From an uncultured Saprospiraceae bacterium (GTDB lineage Bacteria > Bacteroidota > Bacteroidia > Chitinophagales > Saprospiraceae), in the NCBI GenBank assembly GCA_937923485.1, contig CALDUE010000181.1, forward strand, positions 1 through 36,826: 36,826 bases of DNA, in the 5' to 3' direction. The first letter of the stretch is position 1. The number at the start of each line of letters is the position of its first letter. The position numbers were made by a program, and so were the translations under genes. Below, one piece after another: positions 14,856-23,177 of the stretch. The notes under the pieces are model-generated. The model was not told the DNA's origin. It did no database searches and saw nothing but the letters and a program-made list of their open reading frames with translations.

Positions 14856-16196
14856 CTAAAATCTATTGATTTGCGTGTTCGAATACGAGATGAGTCGATC
14901 GTATCGCTCGCCGTATGGCCGGTAGTATAGTAAAAAGGTATAGTTGTTCTCCGTCTGGAAAACATTGCCCTCCGTGTACTTCCAGACAGGGCGCAACCCT
15001 TCTTCATCAGTAGAAACGTAAGCGTAGTTATAAAAACCTTGCTTTAACGGAGAGGAGAACATGTATGCATTCAACAGGGAATTATACTTCCCCTCGTTGT
15101 AGTCATTCATCTGATAATTCGTGAGCTCTCCGTATAAGTAAAGCGGCTCAATAGATTCATCTCTTGGCATTTTTAACGCGAAGAGCGCGGTCGTGTATTC
15201 AGATTGTAACGCGAAGTTCCGCGGATTATCAATACCGCTAGGATTATCAAAGTTCTCTATGATGAATTTACCGTTGAGATCAATCCGCGTTTCGAATGGA
15301 AAGTCTACCCGAGGTACATCGGGTTGGAGATAGATAAAGAAGTTGTCGTCCTCTCTGCGGATCTCTTCTATTCTTCCGCCCGCAGATCTGAGTGTTCGGA
15401 CATCTAAGGTTCGCCATTCTCGATGGGCTGGAAAGGTGAGTTTGTTTTGATAGTCCCAAAGCAAGATGTCATCACGGACAAACCTAGGCGGAACGTCGTA
15501 AATTCCAGTCCGCCAATCGCCATTCTGGATGATGCTGAGCGTTAAGGTTCTCCGAGGATTTTCTAAGCGACTCTGTGAAAGATCTAACCCTACATCAAAC
15601 TCTTGGTAGGTCTTGTCTCGAGCTACTGATCCTGGTCGCGTTTGATTGATATTGAGATTGACTAGCTGTTCCGAGACTGCAAACCGCAAGCGCATCACAA
15701 GATCTCCATTGCGGTCGTCGTAGACGTTTAGCAAGTAATTGCCGCTAATTTTCCAGGAGATAAATTGATTAGGGAGACTTAAATTGTAGTGGGTGTATTT
15801 CGTGACCGTATTGAAAGCCAGTTCAAATTCTCGAATGTCGGCTTCGCTAAAATTAACGAGGTAATCAACGCTATTGAGTTGACTCGGCTGCCATTCTTTA
15901 TCACAGTGCGTGAGGTCGTATCTAAATTCACGAATATCCCCACTCAACACATCAAATTCAAGCTGAACTCGAGCAGGCCCGTTTAAGGGAATGATCGGTT
16001 CGGCAAGCATTAAGCCTTCTATTCCAAATTGTACCGACAAAATATCAGGATCGATGATCTCACCTATACCAAGACGCGGCGGTTCAGTTTTGACGGAAGT
16101 AGAAGAACTCGATTTAGCGGAGGCGCTCAAGTCCGAAGTTGAACTGCAAGCGAATAGTAAAATCGATAAGGATATGCACAAGAAACGTGAAGTCAT
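14856..16196 (-). CDS. Type IX secretion system plug protein (DUF5103)
   Basis: DUF5103 proteins were found as the periplasmic-side plug of the SprA translocon of the T9SS. The 446-residue protein has a lipoprotein signal (lipobox LLFAC, Cys at residue 17), a Ser-rich linker, and then the family body: LEFDVLSGDIREFRYDLTHCDKEWQPSQLN, NLSLPNQFISWKISGNYLL, RLRFAV and, near the end, GFYNYAYVSTDEEG and FLLYYRPYGERYDRLISY. Length is typical. Many DUF5103 proteins have a signal peptidase I signal, and the lipobox here is worth noting. It shows that the organism exports proteins by T9SS, which fits the sorting domains at 30768-31772. Confidence 0.9.
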   Translation of the reverse strand: MTSRFLCISLSILLFACSSTSDLSASAKSSSSTSVKTEPPRLGIGEIIDPDILSVQFGIEGLMLAEPIIPLNGPARVQLEFDVLSGDIREFRYDLTHCDKEWQPSQLNSVDYLVNFSEADIREFELAFNTVTKYTHYNLSLPNQFISWKISGNYLLNVYDDRNGDLVMRLRFAVSEQLVNLNINQTRPGSVARDKTYQEFDVGLDLSQSRLENPRRTLTLSIIQNGDWRTGIYDVPPRFVRDDILLWDYQNKLTFPAHREWRTLDVRTLRSAGGRIEEIRREDDNFFIYLQPDVPRVDFPFETRIDLNGKFIIENFDNPSGIDNPRNFALQSEYTTALFALKMPRDESIEPLYLYGELTNYQMNDYNEGKYNSLLNAYMFSSPLKQGFYNYAYVSTDEEGLRPVWKYTEGNVFQTENNYTFLLYYRPYGERYDRLISYSNTQINRF

Positions 16197-16254
16197 ACGC
16201 GGGCTAATCTAACGAAACGAGGCCAGGAATCCCTTTCCTCTTCATTTTTGAACG

Positions 16255-16302
16255 TTCAGCTTACGCCAAAACTTGCCTTGCTCTGTGTAAACGAAAGCTG
16301 AA
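16255..16302 (-). terminator. Hairpin after guaB built from the dispersed 14-mer
   Basis: TTCAGCTT (16255-16262) pairs with AAGCTGAA (16295-16302), and pairing continues with mismatches inward. The left arm contains a one-mismatch 14-mer (16259-16272, inverse GTTTTGGCGTAAGC), and the right arm holds its partial inverse, GTAAACGAAAGC. The hairpin directly follows the guaB stop codon and may act as a terminator, though the U-tract is poor. Confidence 0.6.
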
Positions 16303-17814
16303 TTAGCCACGGGCAGAATAGTTGGGTGCCTCCTTAGTGATTGTAATGTTGTGCGGGTGGCTTTCCGCCATGCCTGCTCCACTAATGCGGACAAACTTCG
16401 CTTGCTGCATCTCCTTGATCGTAGCAGCTCCGCAATAGCCCATTCCTGCACGAAGTCCGCCTAAGTATTGCACCATGACTTCTCCTAGATTGCCTTTGAA
16501 TGGGACACGACCTTCAATACCTTCAGGAACGAGCTTTTTGATGTCATCTTCAACATCTTGGAAATAGCGATCCTTACTTCCTAGTTCCATTGCGCCGAGT
16601 GATCCCATGCCGCGATAGACTTTAAATTTCCTACCACTCATTAGGATTGTCTCTCCTGGAGCTTCTTCAACACCTGCAAAAAGACTTCCCGCCATGACAG
16701 TATCCGCTCCGGCTGCAAAGGCCTTGACAATATCACCAGAGTAACGAATTCCTCCATCTGCAACGACAGGCACACCTGATCCTTTGAGCGCATGGGCCAC
16801 ATTGAAAATCGCAGAGAGTTGAGGAACCCCAACACCTGCAACTACGCGCGTGGTACATATAGAACCAGGGCCCACGCCAACTTTCACTCCGTCGACACCA
16901 GCCTCTACGAGTGCAAGAGCAGCTTCGCCTGTGGCAACGTTACCTCCGACTACTTGAAGGTCTGGGAATGCAGCTTTAACTCCGCGCACGGCATCCAACA
17001 CTCCACGACTATGGCCGTGAGCTGTATCGATACAGATAGCATCAACCTGAACATTCACGAGAGCGGCAACGCGTTCGTGTAGATCATGTGTAACACCAAC
17101 GGCAGCGGCAACAACCAGACGTCCGAATTCATCCTTACAGCTGTTCGGATAGTTCTGGACTTTCATAATGTCTTTGTAGGTGATGAGTCCTACAAGTTTC
17201 CCGCTTGGGTCGACAACAGGGAGCTTTTCAATTTTGTGCTGCTGAAGAATGGTGCGTGCTTCTTCAAGTGTAGTTGCCGGAGGAGCAGTGACTAAATCGC
17301 GAGTAGTCATGATATCGCTGACGGGACGCTTCACCTTTGATTCGAAGCGAAGATCACGATTGGTCAATATCCCAACGAGTTGATGGTCATCACTTACGAT
17401 AGGTATTCCACCAATCTTATGCTTGTTCATCAACTTAAGCGCATCGCTAACGAGTGCATCTACCTTTAAGGTAACGGGGTCGATGATCATCCCACTTTCT
17501 GAGCGCTTCACTGCGCGCACTTGCTCCGCTTGGGCAGCGATAGACATATTTTTGTGAATGACTCCGATTCCACCTTGGCGCGCGATTGCGATGGCAAGCG
17601 CCTGCTCAGTTACCGTATCCATTGCTGCACTCACAATTGGAGCGTTGAGCGTTAGTCCTCTGGTAAACTTGGTTGCGAGAGAAACCTCGCGTGGTAGTAC
17701 TTCGCTGTATGCGGGTAGTAGAAGTACATCGTCGAAGGTGAATCCTTCCGTGCTGAATTTATCAGCAAGCGCTTGTTGCGACGATCTTGTGGTGGTTACG
17801 TGACCCTGTTCCAT
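16303..17814 (-). CDS. guaB: Inosine-5'-monophosphate dehydrogenase
   Basis: IMPDH oxidises IMP to XMP, the entry step to GMP. The 503-residue protein has the (beta/alpha)8 core interrupted by two CBS domains (about residues 105-225: [20 protein letters not shown] and [20 protein letters not shown]), the active-site loop [20 protein letters not shown] with catalytic Cys, the phosphate-site [13 protein letters not shown] and the flap [10 protein letters not shown]. The N-terminus is about 15 residues longer than in E. coli. A weak TACCTTTA lies three bases before the ATG. If it were the -7 box, the transcript would be almost leaderless. Confidence 0.97.
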   Translation of the reverse strand: MEQGHVTTTRSSQQALADKFSTEGFTFDDVLLLPAYSEVLPREVSLATKFTRGLTLNAPIVSAAMDTVTEQALAIAIARQGGIGVIHKNMSIAAQAEQVRAVKRSESGMIIDPVTLKVDALVSDALKLMNKHKIGGIPIVSDDHQLVGILTNRDLRFESKVKRPVSDIMTTRDLVTAPPATTLEEARTILQQHKIEKLPVVDPSGKLVGLITYKDIMKVQNYPNSCKDEFGRLVVAAAVGVTHDLHERVAALVNVQVDAICIDTAHGHSRGVLDAVRGVKAAFPDLQVVGGNVATGEAALALVEAGVDGVKVGVGPGSICTTRVVAGVGVPQLSAIFNVAHALKGSGVPVVADGGIRYSGDIVKAFAAGADTVMAGSLFAGVEEAPGETILMSGRKFKVYRGMGSLGAMELGSKDRYFQDVEDDIKKLVPEGIEGRVPFKGNLGEVMVQYLGGLRAGMGYCGAATIKEMQQAKFVRISGAGMAESHPHNITITKEAPNYSARG

Positions 17815-18065
17815 GCGTAAAGGTAGATAAACAGAATCCCCCCTTGCAAGGCTTTTTACCCTTTTTTTTCAGGTCTTGTCAACCATACAGCCTTTATATA
17901 AAATATTACACAAAATTTGAGTTCAATCCCCCATTGCTGTGAGGACTCAAATAACAAGAGGTGTTCAACGGTAGGCACGGTTAGAAAGACTATACTGTAG
18001 GATCGCCCGTACTTCAGCATGACTTTCTTCATACTACGAGTGAAGGACTTAATTACCTTCCGCCC

Positions 18066-18527
18066 ATGGCATCGACTGACAAGCTTAATCCATTCAACGA
18101 CGAATACTTCATGCAGCAGGCTATCCGCGAGGCAAAAGCAGCTGCCATGGTTGACGAGGTACCTGTTGGAGCTGTGGTGGTTGCAAATAACCGCGTCATT
18201 GCTCGAGGCCATAACCAAACCGAACAGCTGGGCGATGTTACTGCCCACGCTGAAATGATCGCCTTGACGAGTGCTGCCAACCATTTAGGAAGCAAATTTT
18301 TAGTTGGCTGTACCCTTTACGTCACGCTCGAGCCCTGTGCGATGTGCGCGGGTGCCTTGGCTTGGGCGCAACTTGATCGCCTCGTGTATGGTGCCCCCGA
18401 TGAAAAGCGCGGGTTCATGACGTTTGGTAAGCGTATGCTTCACCCCAAGACTACCGTTGAGTTTGGCGTCATGATGGAGGAGTGTGGTGAATTGATGAGT
18501 ACTTTTTTTGCTGCGAAGCGGATGTGA
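18066..18527 (+). CDS. tadA: tRNA-specific adenosine deaminase
   Basis: TadA converts A34 of tRNA(Arg) (ACG) to inosine. The 153-residue protein has the deaminase zinc site: HAEMIAL (His and catalytic Glu) and PCAMCAGAL (two Cys), plus VPVGAVVV early and the C-terminal helix ELMSTFFAAKRM. Length is standard. ATG 18066 is within GCCCATGG. The divergent gap of 251 bases to guaB must hold both promoters, and I see only weak TACCTT-like boxes directly before each start. A repeat element follows the stop codon after about ten bases. Confidence 0.95.
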   Translation: MASTDKLNPFNDEYFMQQAIREAKAAAMVDEVPVGAVVVANNRVIARGHNQTEQLGDVTAHAEMIALTSAANHLGSKFLVGCTLYVTLEPCAMCAGALAWAQLDRLVYGAPDEKRGFMTFGKRMLHPKTTVEFGVMMEECGELMSTFFAAKRM

Positions 18528-18539
18528 GGATGTAAGGAT

Positions 18540-18654
18540 TTCGGATGTCGGATGCCCCGCGCGGAGCCCCGCTCAGCGCGTGGGTCGAGACGCGTGGGTC
18601 CTCGTGTCTTGACCTACGCGACCAGCGGGGCTTCGCACGGGATCGGATGTCGGA
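18540..18654. repeat. Intergenic palindromic repeat, long copy
   Basis: It shares the GGATGTCGGATG frame and right-hand end with the copy at 4568-4642 but is 40 bases longer. The outer stem GCCCCGCT/AGCGGGGC encloses an inner stem CGCGTGGGTC/GACCTACGCG with one mismatch. The whole gap 18528-18911 otherwise holds only a 40-codon open frame of doubtful meaning (18667-18789, minus) and the terminator at 18833-18878. Confidence 0.75.
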
Positions 18655-18832
18655 TAAAAGATTCGTCTAGATCGACTTTAAAATGAGGTTAATTGCTCGT
18701 GACCATCTTTTGAAGACCTCCACGGGCTCGGGATAATCATTCACGGATAAAGGCTGGACGCCTTTCGTACCATGGTATGTAAATGGCATTGGAGTCGATC
18801 TCAGAAAGTTCAGGTATCCACTTCGGGATTTG

Positions 18833-18878
18833 GGATAAAATAAAACAGCCTGACCCGCGGGATGCGAATCAGGCTGTT
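18833..18878 (-). terminator. Intrinsic terminator of the secreted paralogue pair
   Basis: AACAGCCTGA (18844-18853) pairs with TCAGGCTGTT (18869-18878). On the minus strand the stem is followed by TTTATTTTAT. It lies about 35 bases past the stop at 18912. Confidence 0.88.
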
Positions 18879-18911
18879 AGAAGCTCATAAGTGAGCTAAC
18901 TCAACTCATGA

Positions 18912-19589
18912 TTAGTTTCTACCGGGTGTTACTTTCTTACTAGAGGCAACGTTTGGTTTACTGGCAATAACGTCGGTAGCACGCTTGAGTACTAGCGTTT
19001 CCGTTTCGTCACCCATTGTCATAGCAAACTTGTAAATGCCTTCTTCTTGAGAAGATAGATCGATAGAGATGTCGTTAAGACCAGCAACAACCATCAACTC
19101 GTCAGCAATTACTTGCTCTCCACGAAGGTTACTGACCGAGTAAGCCATGTCACCTTCAACCATCGAATCAATTGTCAATTCAAAAACATCTTCGGTAGCG
19201 ACACTTGACATGCGGGCAACCATAAAGTTATTTGTAAACACCTGAGGTACAGCTACCATCTCGCTATAAGAAGAGCTTCCGTCTACATCAACCTGCTTGA
19301 GGCGATAGAACGTCTGCTTTGCATTAGCCATGATGTCAAGGTAGTTGTAGTCCTTGATGTCGTCTGAATTTCCAGCTGCCTCTACTGTTCCAATGTTAGA
19401 GAAGTTAGCGCCGTCTTCAGACTTTTCGACGATAAAGATCGAGTTGTCTTCTTCAAAAGCAGTGCTCCAAGTAAGCATCGTACCTACTTGTAGGTTTTGC
19501 CCTTCGAGGCCCTGTTCGTAAACGCAGGTTGCGTTTGCAGTGAAGGCCGCAAAGAAGAGCCCAAGAGAAAGTGTGAGAAGTGTTTTCAT
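18912..19589 (-). CDS. Secreted protein with FN3-like and T9SS CTD-like domains, paralogue A
   Basis: The 225-residue protein has a signal peptide (MKTLLTLSLGLFFAAFTANA, cleavage near ANA-T), a fibronectin-III-like domain of the kind common before sorting domains in Bacteroidota (MLTWSTAFEEDNSIFIVEKSEDG, then TFYRLKQVDVDGSSSYSEMV), and a beta-rich C-terminal domain resembling the T9SS type A fold (SVSNLRGEQVIADELMVVAG, then EEGIYKFAMT). After that domain comes an unusual Ser/Lys-rich tail ending in GRN. Its neighbour upstream is a diverged paralogue with the same layout. It is probably exported, and its role is unknown. Confidence 0.72.
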   Translation of the reverse strand: MKTLLTLSLGLFFAAFTANATCVYEQGLEGQNLQVGTMLTWSTAFEEDNSIFIVEKSEDGANFSNIGTVEAAGNSDDIKDYNYLDIMANAKQTFYRLKQVDVDGSSSYSEMVAVPQVFTNNFMVARMSSVATEDVFELTIDSMVEGDMAYSVSNLRGEQVIADELMVVAGLNDISIDLSSQEEGIYKFAMTMGDETETLVLKRATDVIASKPNVASSKKVTPGRN

Positions 19590-19636
19590 TATAGTGAGTT
19601 GAGAGCTAATGTTGTATTTTACGAGATTCGTTGCTC

Positions 19637-20284
19637 CTAGTTTCCACGAACGAGTGGTTGAGCTTGGAATTCCTGTTCTTGCTGCACTTTTACGAAGTGA
19701 ATAACTTCGTTGATCGCTTCTCCGGCTACGTTTAGTCGGTAAGCTCCTGGTGCAATTTCTTCTGTTGGTATCGAAAGCTGGTTTGGACCAGGCTGTACAA
19801 GAAGGCTAACAGTAGACACAGGATTCCCAAGGAAATCATACAAATCGCATGCCAGCATTGTCAATCCTTCAGATTCTACTTCGAAATCGAATTTTGTGTT
19901 GACATCTACAGTAAAACCGCCTGTTAGCGACCAAGTTGCGTTGCCTTGGGCAGAGACTTCTGCAAGCGGAGAGTGCGCAGATGTTCCTTCACGATCAAAA
20001 GAAGTGACACGATAATACTGTGTATGATCAGGTCGATCTGTGTCGAGGTAGTTATACGACTCAGCGAGTCCTTTTTCTGCTACGACTCGAGATAAAAGTT
20101 CGAAAGAGAAACCGTCCACTGATCGTTCGATTGTAAAACCGGTTACGTCATCATTTGTGCATGACCAGCTCAACATTGCCCCTACTGGTAGGTAGCGAAC
20201 TTCAAGTTGGCTTACTGGCTCGGCTGCTCTTGCGAGAGCTGTAGTAAGAAGTGCAAAAGCGAGAAAAAAGAGGCGAGTACGCAT
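19637..20284 (-). CDS. Secreted protein with FN3-like and CTD-like domains, paralogue B
   Basis: The 215-residue protein has a signal peptide (RLFFLAFALLTTALARAA), an FN3-like domain (MLSWSCTNDDVTGFTIERSVDG, YYRVTSFDREGTSAHSPLAEV) and a C-terminal beta domain (ACDLYDFLGNPVSTV, then ELAPGAYRLNV-like IAPGAYRLNVAG) followed by a Gln-rich tail that ends in RGN. It matches the gene at 18912 domain by domain, so the two arose by tandem duplication (47-base gap, same strand). No terminator separates them, so one transcript from upstream of 20284 is likely. Confidence 0.7.
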   Translation of the reverse strand: MRTRLFFLAFALLTTALARAAEPVSQLEVRYLPVGAMLSWSCTNDDVTGFTIERSVDGFSFELLSRVVAEKGLAESYNYLDTDRPDHTQYYRVTSFDREGTSAHSPLAEVSAQGNATWSLTGGFTVDVNTKFDFEVESEGLTMLACDLYDFLGNPVSTVSLLVQPGPNQLSIPTEEIAPGAYRLNVAGEAINEVIHFVKVQQEQEFQAQPLVRGN

Positions 20285-20390
20285 TGGATGGTTATTTCTG
20301 ATTACAATTGAAGTATTGCAAATCGTCAGCCATACATGCCAAAAGTGAGTGGGGTTTCGTCGAGTGGTAAAAATCAGCGTTCGAACTGTT

Positions 20391-20435
20391 GTTTTGGCGA
20401 AAGCAGCGTACTTTTCACTGGCCTTTCGGCAAAAC
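20391..20435. repeat. Dispersed 14-mer, exact copy 3, in an inverted pair
   Basis: GTTTTGGCGAAAGC (20391-20404) is followed by its near inverse GCCTTTCGGCAAAAC (20421-20435). The arms pair except for one internal G/G position, with a loop of about 16 bases. The rest of the 305-base gap 20285-20589 holds no gene; it must carry the divergent promoters of the flanking genes, but I could not fit a confident consensus. Confidence 0.75.
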
Positions 20436-20589
20436 CAGCCTTCTGGACGTGTTTCAACGGCAGTTTTGACGTTGTCAACCTTTAGACCAAAGTGCAGAAA
20501 GGGTTAAGCTTTCATAAAAGCCGTTAAATCCATCTAAAGACTTGACGGATTGCACTTACTTTTTGCGTTTTATAGTCTAAACTCGCACT

Positions 20590-21126
20590 ATGAAGTATTT
20601 ACTCTTTCTCAGCGCTGTAACTCTAATGACCTTGACTTCATGCAGCCCAAGGTTATCACCATTGACTAAAAGCCTCCGCCAAGAGAATGGATGGAGTGAG
20701 AAGGAATTAAGTAAGATTCAATTTTACCTCAGTGAGGATCTCATCCTTTCACGACAGCGGAATAGAGGAACTACTGAAATCGTTCAGGGACGCGTCCGTG
20801 TCCAAAACGGAAAAGATATTGAAGAGGTAATCTTCAAACGAGGAACACCAGGCGTAGTCCTATTCACTCCGAAGGGAGATAACCTAGCGATTGGGTTTGA
20901 CTCTAGGGACGACAGTAAGTTTTTAGTCTTTGGGCCGAATCCAAAACAGAGCGGACGCTATACCTTACTTGCTAGTGATTGGACACGTTATAAAGGAAAG
21001 GTGACCTATGCTGGAAATACATGGGAGGTTAGTGCTTCTAGTTCAGACATAAACCTACTACTAGATCTGAAAAAGCGAGGCACCTCTTCCAAGCGCATAC
21101 AGCAAGAATCAGGAAGAAGGCTATAA
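20590..21126 (+). CDS. Hypothetical lipoprotein
   Basis: The 178-residue protein has a lipoprotein signal with lipobox LTSC (Cys at residue 18). Its mature part begins with LTKSLRQENGWSEKELSKIQFYLSEDLIL, a stretch I associate with small uncharacterised Bacteroidota lipoproteins, followed by a beta-rich region (IVQGRVRVQNGKDIEEVIFKRGTPGVVL) and a basic C-terminus. No catalytic motif is visible. It lies alone on the plus strand and meets pcm tail to tail with a 4-base gap and no visible terminator. The function is unknown. Confidence 0.72.
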   Translation: MKYLLFLSAVTLMTLTSCSPRLSPLTKSLRQENGWSEKELSKIQFYLSEDLILSRQRNRGTTEIVQGRVRVQNGKDIEEVIFKRGTPGVVLFTPKGDNLAIGFDSRDDSKFLVFGPNPKQSGRYTLLASDWTRYKGKVTYAGNTWEVSASSSDINLLLDLKKRGTSSKRIQQESGRRL

Positions 21127-21130
21127 TCGC

Positions 21131-21817
21131 CTAGCGCAGAACTCCCCGCGTCTTTTTAGTTTTAACTATTCCTTCTGCAAAAGGAACAAATCGAGCTGGG
21201 CCCATACGCTCCGTTTGAAGGTCTGACTCACCTACTCTCGTAATACGGAGCATTTCTTGCTTTCCTGTACCGACTGGAATCACGAGCACCCCCCCAATCG
21301 TTAATTGTTCCAGAAGTGTCTCTGGCACTTGAGGAGCACCAGCTGTTACTAAGATTCGATCATAGGGACCGTAAGCTGGAAGCCCGCGGTATCCATCTTG
21401 GAGAAAGCAGCGAATGCTACCGAAGCGATGTGCTGCGAGCATTTTGCGTGTTTTAGCGTAAAGCTGTTCTTGACGTTCAAGCGTGAACACCCTCATACCC
21501 AACTTTCCGAGTACAGCTGCTTGGTAGCCCGACCCCGTTCCAACTTCCAAAGTCTTCAATCTCGGGGCTGGGCGCAATAGACTCGTTTGGAAAGCAACAG
21601 TATATGGTTGACTGATGGTCTGGGAAGCAGCGATTGGCAAGGCTCGATCCTCGTAGGCGATGGCCTCGAAGGGTTGCTCTACAAACCAGTGTCTAGGCAC
21701 ACTAGACATAGCATCTAGTACGGTTTTATCTTGGATTCCCTTCGTACGAAGAGTATTTACTAGGCGCCGACGGTGCCCCAAATGGAGATAGTCGTCAACA
21801 AATCTTCTTTTATGCAT
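21131..21817 (-). CDS. pcm: Protein-L-isoaspartate O-methyltransferase
   Basis: PCMT methylates isoaspartyl residues in aged proteins using S-adenosylmethionine. The 228-residue protein shows VPRHWFVEQPFEAIAYEDRALPI and the family hallmark SQTISQPYTVA, then the SAM-binding motif I LEVGTGSGYQAAVLG, motif post-I FTLERQEQLY and the later YDRILVTAGAP. Length and order are standard. It is convergent with the lipoprotein gene at 20590 and lies downstream of the flavoprotein gene with a 74-base gap. Confidence 0.95.
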   Translation of the reverse strand: MHKRRFVDDYLHLGHRRRLVNTLRTKGIQDKTVLDAMSSVPRHWFVEQPFEAIAYEDRALPIAASQTISQPYTVAFQTSLLRPAPRLKTLEVGTGSGYQAAVLGKLGMRVFTLERQEQLYAKTRKMLAAHRFGSIRCFLQDGYRGLPAYGPYDRILVTAGAPQVPETLLEQLTIGGVLVIPVGTGKQEMLRITRVGESDLQTERMGPARFVPFAEGIVKTKKTRGVLR

Positions 21818-21891
21818 AGTGTTTCGCTACTGCCAAACATACTAATCCTTTACCATGTGTTCGCAGCTGAATGCAGGTAATTGCCGTGGGA

Positions 21892-23142
21892 TTAGAAGTT
21901 TTTTCCCATCGCCGCCTGAACCCAAAAACTTGGTTTGGCGACTTGAGCGCGTAACTCTAGATCGGTATACATGCGCGAAAGTAGCTTCGTCAATTTTGGT
22001 CTTCCATAGATGAAGTTGGCCAATCCATTAATAATGAATGGCCACTTCAAGCTCGTCTGGATGCGATAACTGATGTCCATTTCTCGCCCTAATACACGTG
22101 CTATACGCACATCATAGGCGCTCAGCGTATCGGCACTGAGATCGTTTTGGCGTAAGCTCTCTATCGCTTGCTCGGCTGCGATGATGCCAGCGTACATGCC
22201 ATTACCTATGCCCTCCCCTGTTAACGGATCGATCATATGACCTGCATCTCCAAGAATCATGTAGCCTTCACCACTCGCACGTCTGAGCTTCGAGCCCAGC
22301 GGGAGAGGATAGCCGACGATCTTTTCGGTAAGTTTCGCCCCGGCAAAACGTTCGCCGATGAGAGGATGCCCTTCAATAATGGATTGCATTTCATCACGAA
22401 GACTTATACCTCGCTCTTTCAACTTGTCGGTACGCATTCCAAGACCGATGTTGCTCTGTCCATTGGGAAGTGGGAAAGCCCAGAAATAACCTGGTAGATA
22501 TTCTTTGAGAAAGTGTAGTTCAATGTATCCGTCTGGGTGAAACCCTGTTACCCCTTCCATGTAAGCGCGAACGGCTCCTGCATGGTGCTCTGGTCGTTTG
22601 TGAAGACCTGCTACTTTGCGCGCGAAGGCAGACTGAGCCCCGTCGGCAATTAGCAGTAACCGACAGGTATGTTCCCATGTGCCGTCCTTGCTCTTTAAGC
22701 GCCAGCCATCGTCCTCACGTTCGATATTCGTCACATGAACACCTAGTTGCAAGTCAATTTCTTCATGACGACGCACTTCATCTACCATAAAGGAATCGAA
22801 ATCAATCCTTCGACTCACGTACCCGTGAGCCTGTGTACGGTCTTCTGGCAACGGGTCTTGAAAAGGTACCTCAATGGGCTTACCGTTAGGAGCTACGAAT
22901 CGAATCCCCCAAATTGGCTCAGCACTATCGGTGGAAATGAGTCGCTCTACGGCTTGCGGATCAAACCTTCTGAGAAGCGTAATGGCCTTTCCACTCAACG
23001 CATCTCCACAGACCTTATCTCTGGGGAAAGTGGATTTATCTATAATAGTACAATGATGACCTTCTTTAGCCAATCGCCATGCGGCGCTAGCTCCTGCTGG
23101 GCCACAACCTACTATCAATACGTCTGAATGGGGGGTACTCAC
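21892..23142 (-). CDS. Geranylgeranyl reductase family FAD-dependent oxidoreductase
   Basis: The 416-residue flavoprotein begins with a Rossmann FAD motif, DVLIVGCGPAGASAAWRLA, then FPRDKVCGDALSG (a family signature with Cys), LLIADGAQSAFAR and the second FAD motif GYMILGDAGHMIDPLTGEGIGNGM. GYFWAFPLPNGQSNIGLG is the typical substrate-domain stretch of the TIGR02032 group. Members reduce prenyl chains or related isoprenoid double bonds, and some act on menaquinone or lipids. The substrate here is unknown. It lies 35 bases after the histidine kinase gene, in the same direction. It carries a one-mismatch copy of the 14-mer. Confidence 0.88.
   Translation of the reverse strand: MSTPHSDVLIVGCGPAGASAAWRLAKEGHHCTIIDKSTFPRDKVCGDALSGKAITLLRRFDPQAVERLISTDSAEPIWGIRFVAPNGKPIEVPFQDPLPEDRTQAHGYVSRRIDFDSFMVDEVRRHEEIDLQLGVHVTNIEREDDGWRLKSKDGTWEHTCRLLLIADGAQSAFARKVAGLHKRPEHHAGAVRAYMEGVTGFHPDGYIELHFLKEYLPGYFWAFPLPNGQSNIGLGMRTDKLKERGISLRDEMQSIIEGHPLIGERFAGAKLTEKIVGYPLPLGSKLRRASGEGYMILGDAGHMIDPLTGEGIGNGMYAGIIAAEQAIESLRQNDLSADTLSAYDVRIARVLGREMDISYRIQTSLKWPFIINGLANFIYGRPKLTKLLSRMYTDLELRAQVAKPSFWVQAAMGKNF
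22144..22157 (+). repeat. Dispersed 14-mer, one mismatch (position 10)
   Basis: GTTTTGGCGTAAGC, the same variant as at 16259-16272. It lies in the flavoprotein gene, whose sense strand reads Ser-Leu-Arg-Gln-Asn. Confidence 0.55.
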
Positions 23143-23177
23143 AGGTGCAAGTTACACGACTGCGGCAAGTAGAAGGT

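Noticed and set aside
17856-18284. 142-codon open frame on the minus strand over tadA
   Set aside because: It lies antisense to a clear tadA gene and its product has no recognisable domain; codons are the shadow of tadA plus AT-rich leader.
18667-18789. 40-codon minus-strand frame in the gap after tadA, with protein-like composition
   Set aside because: The frame continues upstream without a start into the terminator stem, has no ribosome-binding site, and matches no family I know. It could be a gene remnant, but support is too thin.
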